Shown: positions 1 through 7,838 of the stretch, one piece after another
Position numbering within the stretch: position 1 is the first letter of the stretch
How the letters are laid out: each line of letters starts with the position of its first letter
Notes under the pieces: model-generated
The model's database searches: none
Told to the model about the DNA's origin: nothing
What the model saw: only the letters and a program-made list of their open reading frames with translations
Assembly (NCBI GenBank): GCA_947450695.1
Contig: CANFWV010000037.1
Span: forward strand, 1-33,974
Length of the DNA: 33,974 nt
Source of the DNA: Comamonadaceae bacterium
Lineage (GTDB): Bacteria > Pseudomonadota > Gammaproteobacteria > Burkholderiales > Burkholderiaceae_C
Reading direction: 5' to 3'
Position numbers and translations under genes: made by a program

Positions 1-965
1 CAGTAGCAATACTCCAGCAATATTTCTTCCTTCATGGAGGCCAATAGATGCGCAGTCGCCACGAGACCCGGGCCGATGTAAGGCGAGTGCGGAGCCAAGG
101 TCACGCCGGCTTCACGCGCTAATGCGGCCACGCGCATGAACTCTGAAATACCGCCGATTTTGGTCACACTCGGTTGTGCGTAATCGACCGCGCAGGCAGC
201 GAACATGCCTTTGAAATCCATGTAGCCCAAGGCGTTTTCGCCAGCGGCCGTCGGGATGCGCCCCTCGCGTCGAACCCGCGACAAACCGCCATGGTCTTCA
301 GGTGGCCACACCGGTTCTTCTAACCAAAGAATGTCAAGCGCTCGAATTTCCCGGCACATGGCGAGGGACTCCTCAACGCTCCAGGCGCAATTGACATCCA
401 CCATCAGCTGAATATCAGGACCAATCGCAGCGCGGGCACGCCGAATCGGCTCTAAGGTGATTTCGTGTAATTTAATGGCTTTGAAACCTTGCGCCACAGC
501 GGCTGCCGCATTTCTGGCAACGGCCTCCGGGTCGGTGTAGCGCATCAAGCTGGCGTAGCTTGGGACACCGTCACGCTGCGCACCCCCCAACAAATCGACA
601 ACAGATTTTCCGGCGGCTTTGCCAGCGAGATCCCACAAGGCAATTTCAAATCCGGAGAGTGCGTAAACCACCGGTCCGGTGCGCCCCAACAGGTGCAGCT
701 TGCGACCCAATTCAGCCAACAAGCCACTGATGTCAGCCTCGTCACGGCCAACGACCAAAGGCTCGATCAAACTCTCTATCGCCGCCTTGGTGGATGGCCA
801 GACGGCAAAGCCAAAACCCTCACCCCAGCCGACGGCACCTTGATCGGTCTCAACACGAATCAGCAGCATGTCCATTTGTCGCGGCTTGCCAGCCAACATG
901 GGTTTGGGTGCACCAATTTCAAAGGGCACACTCACGGGAATCGCAGTCACGGAACGAATAGTCAT
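1..965 (-). CDS. Mandelate racemase/muconate lactonizing (enolase superfamily) enzyme, 3' end cut by window
   Basis: The minus strand is open from an ATG at 965 to the window edge, giving about 321 residues without a stop. The order of motifs is that of the enolase superfamily: an N-terminal capping domain (MTIRSVTAIPVSVPF), then the barrel with IKLHE (general-base strand), VDVNCAW (metal Asp), WLEEP (metal Glu), AAGEN (metal Glu) and LAPHSPY (the His position of the mandelate racemase subgroup). Such enzymes abstract a proton alpha to a carboxylate and act as acid-sugar dehydratases, racemases or cycloisomerases. The base motif reads K-x-H rather than the usual K-x-K. The gene lies 44 bases downstream of a Bug binding protein on the same strand, so it probably acts on the carboxylate that protein binds. 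GAAG precedes the start. The family is certain; the substrate is unknown. Confidence 0.88.
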   Translation of the reverse strand, partial: MTIRSVTAIPVSVPFEIGAPKPMLAGKPRQMDMLLIRVETDQGAVGWGEGFGFAVWPSTKAAIESLIEPLVVGRDEADISGLLAELGRKLHLLGRTGPVVYALSGFEIALWDLAGKAAGKSVVDLLGGAQRDGVPSYASLMRYTDPEAVARNAAAAVAQGFKAIKLHEITLEPIRRARAAIGPDIQLMVDVNCAWSVEESLAMCREIRALDILWLEEPVWPPEDHGGLSRVRREGRIPTAAGENALGYMDFKGMFAACAVDYAQPSVTKIGGISEFMRVAALAREAGVTLAPHSPYIGPGLVATAHLLASMKEEILLEYCY

Positions 966-988
966 TGGTTTTTCTTCAAGTTAACAGG

Positions 989-1015
989 GATTGATCGATA
1001 CGTCATCGATCAATC
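989..1015 (-). other. Intercistronic hairpin, 11-bp perfect arms
   Basis: GATTGATCGAT at 989-999 and its exact reverse complement at 1005-1015 flank a 5-base loop. The structure overlaps the stop codon of the Bug gene (1010-1012) and lies 24 bases before the enolase-superfamily start. No T-run follows on the minus strand, so it is not a classical terminator. An mRNA-stabilising or processing hairpin that sets the ratio of binding protein to enzyme is plausible; a DNA operator is the alternative. Confidence 0.55.
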
Positions 1016-2008
1016 TTCTTTGATGGCAAGTTTGCGAATCAACGGCGCCCATCGGTCCATCTCGCTGCGGATGAATTTGTCCAGTTCTTCGGGTGTGGAG
1101 CTGACCAGTTCAATCGCAGCCAGCCGATCGCCAAGGCCGGGAAGTGCAACGATACGGCGGACTTCAGCATTGAGTTTGGCAACGATGTCCGGCGGTGTGC
1201 CGGCAGGTGCCAGCAAGCCGTACCACTCTGTTGCCACGAGGTCAAAACCTTGCTCGGCAAAAGTCGGAATCTCGGGCACCGATGGATAACGTTTGGCGGA
1301 AGAAATACCCAAGGCCTTCACTTGCTTCGCTTTGTATTGCGGCAGCGCTTGGCCGACGGTGGCAAACGTCATGGGAATGTGTCCGGCGATCACGTCGGTC
1401 AATGCCGGTGTACCACCGCGGTAAACCACATGCGTCATCTCAATACCGGCATTGATTTTGAACATCTCAGCCGTCAGGTGCGTCATGCTGCCCGTGCCAG
1501 CAGAACCGAAATTCAATGTGTTCGGTTTGCTTTTGGCCAGCGCCACCAACTCTTTTAAATTTTGAGCCGGGACATCCGGATTGGCATACAGCACGATCGG
1601 CGTACGCGCCACCAAACTGATGGGCGCGAAGTCCTTCAGCGTGTCGTACGGCATTTTTGCCCGCATCGCCGGATTGGTCGTGTGGTTGCTGACAGAGACA
1701 ATCAATGTGTAGCCGTCCGCGGGTGACTTGGCCGCAGCCGTGGTGCCAATCAATGTGCTGGCGCCGGGGCGACTTTCAATGATGACTGGCTGACCCCAGC
1801 GCTCCTGCATTTTTTGTCCGATGACGCGGGCAACAACGTCGACTGACCCGCCAGGCGCGAAAGGCACGATGATTTTGATCGGCTTGTCAGGGTAGCGGTC
1901 TGCGGCCGATTGCGCACCGGCTTGACTGACCCAGCATGTCACGCCAATCAAGGTGGCAAGGCCAGCTAGCCGCCATGGTTGCGGTGCGTTCATATTCATT
2001 CCGTTCAT
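1010..2008 (-). CDS. Bug/TctC family tripartite tricarboxylate transporter substrate-binding protein
   Basis: This is a periplasmic binding protein of the Bug family, which captures carboxylates and amides for TctAB-type permeases. A signal peptide (LAGLATLIGVTCWVSQAGAQ) is followed by YPDKPIKIIVPFAPGG, the usual first strand and ligand loop, and by the family signature ADGYTLIV. The frame extends to a TTG at 2059, but that stretch overlaps a candidate operator. I prefer the ATG at 2008, preceded by AGGA; the ATG at 1993, preceded by GGA, is equally possible. No TctA or TctB gene is present, which is common for the many orphan Bug proteins of Burkholderiales. It heads a two-gene unit with the enolase-superfamily enzyme and is divergent from the old yellow enzyme. 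Confidence 0.9.
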   Translation of the reverse strand: MNGMNMNAPQPWRLAGLATLIGVTCWVSQAGAQSAADRYPDKPIKIIVPFAPGGSVDVVARVIGQKMQERWGQPVIIESRPGASTLIGTTAAAKSPADGYTLIVSVSNHTTNPAMRAKMPYDTLKDFAPISLVARTPIVLYANPDVPAQNLKELVALAKSKPNTLNFGSAGTGSMTHLTAEMFKINAGIEMTHVVYRGGTPALTDVIAGHIPMTFATVGQALPQYKAKQVKALGISSAKRYPSVPEIPTFAEQGFDLVATEWYGLLAPAGTPPDIVAKLNAEVRRIVALPGLGDRLAAIELVSSTPEELDKFIRSEMDRWAPLIRKLAIKED

Positions 2009-2034
2009 CGTTCCTGTTGGCATGAGACCCTGCA

Positions 2035-2059
2035 TTGATCGACTGATCACATCGGTCAA
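2035..2059. promoter_or_regulatory. Candidate operator, imperfect inverted repeat
   Basis: TTGATCGA (2035-2042) and TCGGTCAA (2052-2059) form 8-base arms with one mismatch around a 9-base centre that itself contains TGATCA. The element lies between the divergent Bug and old yellow enzyme genes, beside an AT-rich stretch (about 2070-2100) suitable for a promoter. The regulator is not identified; the nearby LysR protein is one candidate. Confidence 0.35.
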
Positions 2060-2156
2060 GCAAAGTCGCCAAATATAAATTCAAACGACGGTTAATACAA
2101 TGCGGAAAACGCTTAAATCCCGATTCATCAGTTCTCACCCCAACCCGTCCACACCC

Positions 2157-3230
2157 ATGTCTGCACGCCTGTTTTCACCGTTCGAGTTACGCGGTATTAC
2201 CCTCAAAAATCGCATCGGGGTATCGCCCATGTGCCAGTACTCAGCGACCGATGGTTTGCCGAATCAATGGCACGTGGTGCATCTTGGCAGCCGGGCGGTT
2301 GGCGGCGCCGGATTAGTCATCGTCGAGGCCGCGGCAGTCGCTCCCGATGCACGGATCACGCATGGCGACTTAGGGATTTGGAATGACGAACAGGTCAACG
2401 CCTTTCGGCCCATCACTGCTTTTATGAAGAGCCAGGGCGCAGCTCCAGGCATCCAGCTTGCACACGCCGGACGCAAAGGCTCAACGGAGGTGCCGTGGGT
2501 AGGCCGCAAAGCCGTCGCAGTTCGTGATGGCGGCTGGCAACCCATGGCGCCCAGCGCCCTTCAATTCAAAGATGACTATTTGATGCCCCGGGAAATGACT
2601 GAGCAAGACATGACGCAAGTCTGCGACGAGTTTGCTGCGGCGGCCCGCCGGTGCGTGGTGGCTGGCTTCGAGGTACTGGAGTTGCATATGGGCCATGGCT
2701 ATTTGGCACACCAGTTTCTATCACCACTGACCAATCACCGTGACGATGGCTACGGCGGCGCTTTTGAGAACCGCGTGGCTTTCCCCATGCGCATCGTCAA
2801 TGCAGTTCGCGCTGAATGGCCTGAGAGGTTACCGCTGTTCGTCCGTCTGTCAGCGACTGATTGGATCGATGGCGGCTGGGACTTGGCCCAGTCGGTGAAA
2901 CTGGCCCGATTGTTGAAGTCTGCAGGGGTGGATTTGATCGACTGTTCCAGTGGCGCCATCACACCCCAGTCGCAGGGCAAGATGGCACCCAACTTTCAGG
3001 TGCAATTTGCCGAAGGGATCCGCCGCGAAGCAGACATCTGCACAGCGGCGGTCGGGATGATCACGCAAGCCCGTCAAGCAGAACAAATCCTCTTGGATGG
3101 ATCGGCTGATTTGATCTTGCTCGCCCGCGCTTTGCTTTTAGATCCCTACTGGCCTCTGCGCGCGGCGCAAGAGTTGGAAGGCCACGCCGCTTGGCCCGTC
3201 CAGTACCAGCGGGCTGTGCCAACGTCTTGA
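2157..3230 (+). CDS. NADH:flavin oxidoreductase, old yellow enzyme family, YqjM-like (class II)
   Basis: This FMN-dependent ene-reductase of 357 residues reduces activated C=C bonds of enones and related compounds. Starting at 2157 aligns the N-terminus (LFSPFELRGITLKNRI) with the family and places Cys26 and Tyr28 in SPMCQYSA exactly where YqjM has its redox-tuning Cys26 and Tyr28. The substrate-binding pair is His177 and His180 in HMGHGYLAHQFLSP. Other signatures are LAHAGRKGS (101-109) and a C-terminal FMN phosphate region near ADLILLARALL. The frame extends upstream to an ATG at 2100, but those 19 residues do not look like family sequence; neither start has a strong ribosome site. It is divergent from the Bug/enolase unit and ends one base before the convergent LysR gene. 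A 2,4-dienoyl-CoA reductase role is unlikely because the protein lacks the C-terminal FeS and NAD domains. Confidence 0.93.
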   Translation: MSARLFSPFELRGITLKNRIGVSPMCQYSATDGLPNQWHVVHLGSRAVGGAGLVIVEAAAVAPDARITHGDLGIWNDEQVNAFRPITAFMKSQGAAPGIQLAHAGRKGSTEVPWVGRKAVAVRDGGWQPMAPSALQFKDDYLMPREMTEQDMTQVCDEFAAAARRCVVAGFEVLELHMGHGYLAHQFLSPLTNHRDDGYGGAFENRVAFPMRIVNAVRAEWPERLPLFVRLSATDWIDGGWDLAQSVKLARLLKSAGVDLIDCSSGAITPQSQGKMAPNFQVQFAEGIRREADICTAAVGMITQARQAEQILLDGSADLILLARALLLDPYWPLRAAQELEGHAAWPVQYQRAVPTS

Positions 3231-3231
3231 C

Positions 3232-4137
3232 CTAGGTTTGCCATTCAGCGGTGTTCTGGAAACGCACCCTTAGAAACTCAAGGAACAGTCGCACCCGACC
3301 CGGCATGTTTCGCCGGCTGGGATACACCGCATAGATGTCGAGTCCGGTGGGTCGAAAAGTCGGCAACACGATGCTGAGCCGCTTTTCTAGGATGTCCTTG
3401 GCCACCATGTAATTCGGATGCATCGAAATGCCCAAGCCGAGCAAAGCCGCATGGCGCAATGGCTCACCAAAGTTTGCGCGCATAGAACCTGTCACGCGGA
3501 TCGACGCTTTACCGTCGGGTCCGGTGAAACCCCAGTAACTTGTCGGCGACTTCAAGGCGTTGACCAAGCAGTCATGCTGCAGCAAATCTTCCACCGACTT
3601 CGGCATCCCTCTCGCGGCCAAATAGGCTGCTGACGCCACCAGCAACTGCGGCACGCTGCCCAACTTTTGGGCGACCAAACTGGTGTCCTTCAAAGATGGG
3701 GCAATCCGCAGCGACAAGTCGAGACTCTCCCCAGCGATGTCGACCCGGCCGTCGTCAAGGTGCATGGCGAACTTGATGTCAGGGTTCAAGTCCGAAAACG
3801 CCGTGATCAAGGGCACCAGATGCGCCGCACCAAATGATGGAGGGGTGCCGATGCGGATCAAGCCCTTGGGCGCACTGACAGCGCCACGCACCCGGGTTTC
3901 AACTTCTTCAAAGCGGTACAACAACTCTTGCCCGTCTTCAAGCAAAAACTGGCCCGCCTCGGTCAGGCTGACGCTCTTGGTGGTCCGCGTCAGCAATTGC
4001 GCCCCCAGACTTTCCTCTAACCATTTCACGTGCTTGGTGACATTGCCCTTGGCCATGCCAAGCCGCTCAGCCGCGGCGGTAAAACTGCGTCCGCGGGCCA
4101 CTTCCGCAAAAATTTCAATTGCCCTGAGTCGATCCAT
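3232..4137 (-). CDS. LysR family transcriptional regulator
   Basis: A 301-residue LysR-type regulator. The N-terminal winged helix covers residues 1-60 (MDRLRAIEIFAEVARGRSFT, then AAERLGMAKGNVTKHVKWLE) and leads through a linker helix into a two-lobed effector domain from about residue 90 to the end. The gene is divergent from the eight-gene catabolic operon starting at 4310, and a 6-base inverted repeat with a 7-base spacer sits between them, the standard arrangement for a LysR activator of its neighbouring operon. The effector is unknown, but a pathway intermediate is expected. The stop lies one base from that of the convergent old yellow enzyme, so transcripts may run into each other. Confidence 0.95.
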   Translation of the reverse strand: MDRLRAIEIFAEVARGRSFTAAAERLGMAKGNVTKHVKWLEESLGAQLLTRTTKSVSLTEAGQFLLEDGQELLYRFEEVETRVRGAVSAPKGLIRIGTPPSFGAAHLVPLITAFSDLNPDIKFAMHLDDGRVDIAGESLDLSLRIAPSLKDTSLVAQKLGSVPQLLVASAAYLAARGMPKSVEDLLQHDCLVNALKSPTSYWGFTGPDGKASIRVTGSMRANFGEPLRHAALLGLGISMHPNYMVAKDILEKRLSIVLPTFRPTGLDIYAVYPSRRNMPGRVRLFLEFLRVRFQNTAEWQT

Positions 4138-4243
4138 ATCTCCTCATTTCTTGTCGCTTGTAGATGTTTTTTTGCGTTTTCACTGTTTCGAATTCGAGAA
4201 CAATACTATTCCAATTTAGGGCTATGGTGGCGCTTGGCTTGCC

Positions 4244-4262
4244 GATAACATCGCAGGTTATC
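4244..4262. promoter_or_regulatory. Candidate LysR binding site
   Basis: GATAAC (4244-4249) and GTTATC (4257-4262) are perfect inverted arms separated by 7 bases, the geometry of LysR boxes although the T to A spacing is 13 rather than 11. It lies 107 bases from the LysR start and 48 bases before the catabolic operon. A second palindrome, TCGAATTCGA, is at 4188-4197 in the same gap. Confidence 0.4.
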
Positions 4263-4309
4263 TGGGCCATGCTTCGCTGATTAACCCTACCAAACCACGA
4301 GATACCCCC

Positions 4310-4768
4310 TTGAGCTTCCCCCAAGCATCGACTCTGAGCGCCGGCACCCAACTGATTCACCAACTGTTCTATTTTTTGGATGAGGCCAAGTACCCTGAGT
4401 TGGTTGCGCTGTTCACGCCGCAGTGCACTTGGAAGCGCCAAGGCGAGCTGCTCACAAGCCATGAACAGATATTGCAAGCCCTCTCCAAGCGCCCAGCCAC
4501 GCAGCGCATTCGCCACGTCATCAGCAACACTTTTTTATCGACGTCTGCGTCCACCACGGCCACGCTCACGGCTTACATGACCGCCTACCGCTTTGACAAC
4601 GGTCAGCAAACAGTGGGCTCTGTCACCATCAGCCGACCCTTCCGACTGTCCGTGGTTCACGCCAAGCTAGAAGCCGTAGACGGCCAGTGGCGCGTGGCCG
4701 AACTGGACTTGGTGCCAGAGTTTGAATTCAACGCAGACAGCGCACCTGCGGACGCGAGCCAGCCATGA
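4310..4768 (+). CDS. SnoaL/NTF2-like fold protein, first gene of catabolic operon
   Basis: A 152-residue protein with the pattern of the cone-shaped NTF2/SnoaL fold: N-terminal helices (LIHQLFYFLDEAKYPELVAL) containing the typical F-x-x-D-E-x-x-x-x-L, a short aromatic strand (FTPQCTWKRQGE), then long beta strands ending in DGQWRVAELDLVPEF. Members include small isomerases, dehydratases and beta subunits of ring-hydroxylating dioxygenases; no alpha subunit is nearby, so a stand-alone enzyme is more likely. No in-frame ATG exists near the start; TTG at 4310 is the best available and lacks a good ribosome site. The stop overlaps the next start by four bases (ATGA), so the two are translationally coupled. 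The exact reaction is unknown. Confidence 0.75.
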   Translation: MSFPQASTLSAGTQLIHQLFYFLDEAKYPELVALFTPQCTWKRQGELLTSHEQILQALSKRPATQRIRHVISNTFLSTSASTTATLTAYMTAYRFDNGQQTVGSVTISRPFRLSVVHAKLEAVDGQWRVAELDLVPEFEFNADSAPADASQP

Positions 4769-5943
4769 AGATAGTCAGCGCCACCAGTTTTGTGCACCAA
4801 GCGCTGCGCACCCGGGTGATTGCCAAACCGGGCGCTGTCGCGGAACTTGGTCGCGAACTGGCGCGCCTCGGCTGCAAGCGGCCGCTGCTGCTGTCAGGTC
4901 AGCGCACGGCTGCGGGCCCGGTCTGGGCGGACGTCAGAAGTGCCTTGGGCGACCTGCCCTTTGGGGCCGTCCAAGACATTGAACCGCATTCCTCGTTAGC
5001 GACTGTAGAGCGCGTGGCTCAACTGGCACGCGAGCACGGTGCCGACGCGCTGGTGGCGGTCGGTGGCGGCAGTGTGTCCGACACTGCGAAAGCTGTCGCG
5101 CTGGTGCTGGCCGAGGGCGCTCCACTGGCGCAACATGCCTCTCGCTTTGTGCCACCGGGCACCGTGCTGACGCCTGACTTGGTGAAGCCTAAGCTGCCCA
5201 TTTTGTCGATCGCCATGACCGCCTCCGGCGCCGAAGCCACGCCGTCGCTCGGCATCCGTACACCCGAAGGGATCAAGCTGCTTTTTTGGGATGCCCAACT
5301 GGCCAGTCGCGTGATTTTTCTGGACCCGGTGGCGAATCTCGCCACACCGGCTTCGGTCATGCTGTCGACCGGCATGAACGGATTGGCCCACTGCATTGAA
5401 GGTCTGTACTCCAAGTCGGGCTCGCCCATCACGTCCATCCTCGCGCTGGATGGCATTGTCAAATTCGACCAAGCCTTGCGGCAAGTCGCCGCCATGCCGC
5501 ACGACGTGAACGCGCGCGCCAATTTGCTGCTGGCAGCGCACATGTCCGGCATGGTGCTGGCGAGTGCGCGCAGCTGTTTGCATCACGCCTTGTGCCATGT
5601 CATGGGCGCCACCTTTGGCGTGGCCCATGGCGACGTGAACTCTGCCGTGTTACCGCATGCACTGCGCTTCAACGCCAGCGCCGCAGCACGTGAACTGGCG
5701 CCAGCCGCAGCCCGACTCGGCTTGCCTAGCCAGTCTGACGGAGCCGGCGAACAACTGGTCCATTGGCTGCACGCACTGCAGCAGACCATCGGAGTGCCAA
5801 GCCGCTTGCGCGACCTCGGCGTGGCACGTGAGCAGCTTGCAGACGTGGCTCAAAAAACAATTCACGAACGAGGACTAGCCTACAACCCGCGCAGTGTCAG
5901 CAACGCCAGCGAACTCGAAGCTATCTTGCTGGCCGCCTGGTAA
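4765..5943 (+). CDS. Maleylacetate reductase-like / iron-containing alcohol dehydrogenase family protein
   Basis: A 392-residue member of the group III (iron-containing) alcohol dehydrogenase family. The NAD(P) loop is VAVGGGSVSDTAKA (residues 98-111, GGGS at 100-103), with the family box MTASGAEATPS at 151-161. At the metal site the usual Asp is Asn205 (GMNGLAHCIEG), whereas the histidines remain (His209, His273/274/278 in CLHHALCH, His288). Asn at this position is typical of maleylacetate reductases such as TfdF, which reduce maleylacetate to 3-oxoadipate and do not need iron. That fits a catabolic operon that also holds a TfdA-like dioxygenase, but no ring-cleavage dioxygenase is seen here, so the substrate may be a different oxo acid. 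It is coupled by ATGA overlap to the gene before it. Confidence 0.85.
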   Translation: MKIVSATSFVHQALRTRVIAKPGAVAELGRELARLGCKRPLLLSGQRTAAGPVWADVRSALGDLPFGAVQDIEPHSSLATVERVAQLAREHGADALVAVGGGSVSDTAKAVALVLAEGAPLAQHASRFVPPGTVLTPDLVKPKLPILSIAMTASGAEATPSLGIRTPEGIKLLFWDAQLASRVIFLDPVANLATPASVMLSTGMNGLAHCIEGLYSKSGSPITSILALDGIVKFDQALRQVAAMPHDVNARANLLLAAHMSGMVLASARSCLHHALCHVMGATFGVAHGDVNSAVLPHALRFNASAAARELAPAAARLGLPSQSDGAGEQLVHWLHALQQTIGVPSRLRDLGVAREQLADVAQKTIHERGLAYNPRSVSNASELEAILLAAW

Positions 5944-5977
5944 TTTTTCACCCATCCCCCCTGACCGGAGAACTCAC

Positions 5978-6853
5978 ATGAACTTCATCGAAAGCGGAAA
6001 GTCTTTAGGCGCGCGTGTCGAAGGGCTCGATTTATCGGTCCCACTGACCGACGCACAATTTGTGCAACTCGAACAAGCCCTCGGCAAATATGGTGTCTTG
6101 AGTTACCCCCAACAAACGCTGACCAGCCAGCAACTGAAGCAATTTTCAGAGCGCTTTGGCAAGCTGGAAGTCAACGTTGCGAACATGTACCAAGAGTCAG
6201 GACTGCCGGAAGTCATGATCCTGTCGAACAAAGTCGAGAACGGCAAACCGCTCGGTCTGAGCGATGCCGGGCAAGACTGGCACACCGACATGTCGTACAG
6301 CAAGATGATCGCCTTCACCAACGTGCTGTACGGCCTTGAGATTCCGCACCGTGACGGTGAGCCCTTGGGCAACACCGAGTTCTGCAATATGCATGCGGCG
6401 TATGACGATCTGCCCGAGTCGCTCAAAACAAAGTTGGCCGGTATGAGCATCACGCACAACTTCGAAAAATTTTGGGAAAAAATGCGCCGCGAGAAAGGCC
6501 AACGTCCACCGCTGACGGACGCCCAACGCGCAGCCAAGCCGCCGGTGTCGCACCCGATCTTCATGAAGCACCCGATTACAGGCAAAACGGTCTTGTACGC
6601 GAACCCGGGTTATTCCATGCGCATCAACGAACTGCCTGAAGCTGAAAGTGACGACATTCTGGAATTTTTGTTTGAGCATCAGTTGCAGGCGAAATACCAG
6701 TACCGTCATCGCTGGAGTGTTGGCGACGTGTTGATGTGGGACAACATGGGCACGCTGCACAACGCCGTGGCCGACTACCGCCCCGACGAGCACCGCTACA
6801 TCAAACGCTGCCAAGTCATGGCCAACCGCTACTTTGAAAACTCGCCCGCATGA
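5978..6853 (+). CDS. TauD/TfdA family Fe(II)/2-oxoglutarate-dependent dioxygenase
   Basis: This 291-residue enzyme couples 2-oxoglutarate decarboxylation to hydroxylation of a substrate, often an acid, sulfonate or ether. The iron triad is visible: His102 and Asp104 in DWHTDMSYS and the distal His261 in GTLHNAVADYRP, with Arg273/Arg277 downstream for the 2-oxoglutarate carboxylate. The frame is open upstream to 5894, but the ATG at 5978 is preceded by CCGGAG at good spacing and begins like family members (MNFIESGKSLGARVEGLDLS). It follows the maleylacetate-reductase-like gene and overlaps the FAH gene by four bases. The pairing of a TfdA relative with a TfdF relative recalls chloroaromatic ether degradation, but the substrate here cannot be read from sequence. 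Confidence 0.93.
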   Translation: MNFIESGKSLGARVEGLDLSVPLTDAQFVQLEQALGKYGVLSYPQQTLTSQQLKQFSERFGKLEVNVANMYQESGLPEVMILSNKVENGKPLGLSDAGQDWHTDMSYSKMIAFTNVLYGLEIPHRDGEPLGNTEFCNMHAAYDDLPESLKTKLAGMSITHNFEKFWEKMRREKGQRPPLTDAQRAAKPPVSHPIFMKHPITGKTVLYANPGYSMRINELPEAESDDILEFLFEHQLQAKYQYRHRWSVGDVLMWDNMGTLHNAVADYRPDEHRYIKRCQVMANRYFENSPA

Positions 6854-7776
6854 AGGTCATCAGCTACCGCAAAGGCAACAGTCCGGTGCTGACCGGCGTT
6901 GTCCTCAAACAAGGCGTGATGGACATCAGCGCATGGGTGGCGGAACTGGCGCTGTCAGCCGAAGCCTTGGACCACCATGCCGCTGCCGGTGTCATTGCGC
7001 CAACGGGCGGCATTCTGCGCTGGCTGCAGTCTGGTGGCGGCGCCATTGCAGCACTGAATGAACATGTCCACGAAGCATCCGCCCAGCCCGACGCCAACTT
7101 TGAAAAACTCGAGAACCTGCAGCTGTATGCACCTGTGCCACGGCCTGGAAAAATCATCGGCGTCGGCCGCAATTACGCTGACCACGCGAAAGAAACCGGC
7201 GTTGCGCCGTTCGAGAACCCACGCATCATTTTCAAAGTGTCCTCGTCGATCGCTGCACCGGGTGCACCCGTGACGCGCCCCAGCTCGGTCGCCAAGATGG
7301 ATTTCGAAGTTGAACTGGCTGTCGTGATCGGCGGCTATGGCAAAGACGTGCCCGAATCAGACGCTTTGTCGCTGGTGGCGGGTTACACGGTTTTGAATGA
7401 CCTAAGTGCCCGCGAATTCCAGTTTGACATCGCGCAAGCGCAGACCACCTTCGCCAAAAGCATGGACGGTTTTGCACCCATGGGGCCTTGGCTGGTGACG
7501 CGCGACGAGATTGCCGACCCTCAAAAGCTGGAGGTTTTTTGCTGGCTGAACGGGACACAAATGCAGCACGGCCACACCGCCGACATGCTGTTTCCGGTAG
7601 CCACCTTGGTTGCCTATGTGTCGCGTTTCATGACACTCGAACCCGGCGACATCATTGGCACCGGCACACCTTCAGGCATTGGTGCCTTCCGGCAACCGCC
7701 GGTGTATTTACAGCCGGGCGATGAACTCCGCTTGGCTGTCAGCCATGTCGGCGAGATGACACACCGGATTACCTGA
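6850..7776 (+). CDS. Fumarylacetoacetate hydrolase (FAH) family protein
   Basis: A 308-residue FAH-domain enzyme. The N-terminal part (1-95) is the variable lid; the catalytic domain starts at GKIIGVGRNYADHAKETG (100-117). The Mg/Mn ligands are Glu153 and Glu155 in MDFEVELAVVIG and Asp184 in VLNDLSARE; Lys203 lies in FAKSMDGFAPMGPW, and the end carries GDIIGTGTPSGIG. The family cleaves C-C bonds of diketo acids or decarboxylates or isomerises 2-oxo acids (HpcE- and YcgM-type). In this operon it would process the product of the dioxygenase or reductase step. It overlaps the dioxygenase stop by four bases (ATGA), which supports co-translation. Confidence 0.92.
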   Translation: MKVISYRKGNSPVLTGVVLKQGVMDISAWVAELALSAEALDHHAAAGVIAPTGGILRWLQSGGGAIAALNEHVHEASAQPDANFEKLENLQLYAPVPRPGKIIGVGRNYADHAKETGVAPFENPRIIFKVSSSIAAPGAPVTRPSSVAKMDFEVELAVVIGGYGKDVPESDALSLVAGYTVLNDLSAREFQFDIAQAQTTFAKSMDGFAPMGPWLVTRDEIADPQKLEVFCWLNGTQMQHGHTADMLFPVATLVAYVSRFMTLEPGDIIGTGTPSGIGAFRQPPVYLQPGDELRLAVSHVGEMTHRIT

Positions 7777-7838
7777 AGCGCCCCGTAAGCTCTACCATCT
7801 GGCTTTTTCGACAACACAATATCAAGAGACGAGACACC

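Noticed and set aside
489..1289. Long plus-strand open frame (266 codons)
   Set aside because: It is antisense to the enolase-superfamily and Bug genes, whose motifs are clear, and its own sequence shows no domain.
4996..5628. Minus-strand open frames of 210 and 177 codons
   Set aside because: They are shadows of the maleylacetate-reductase-like gene caused by its high GC third positions.
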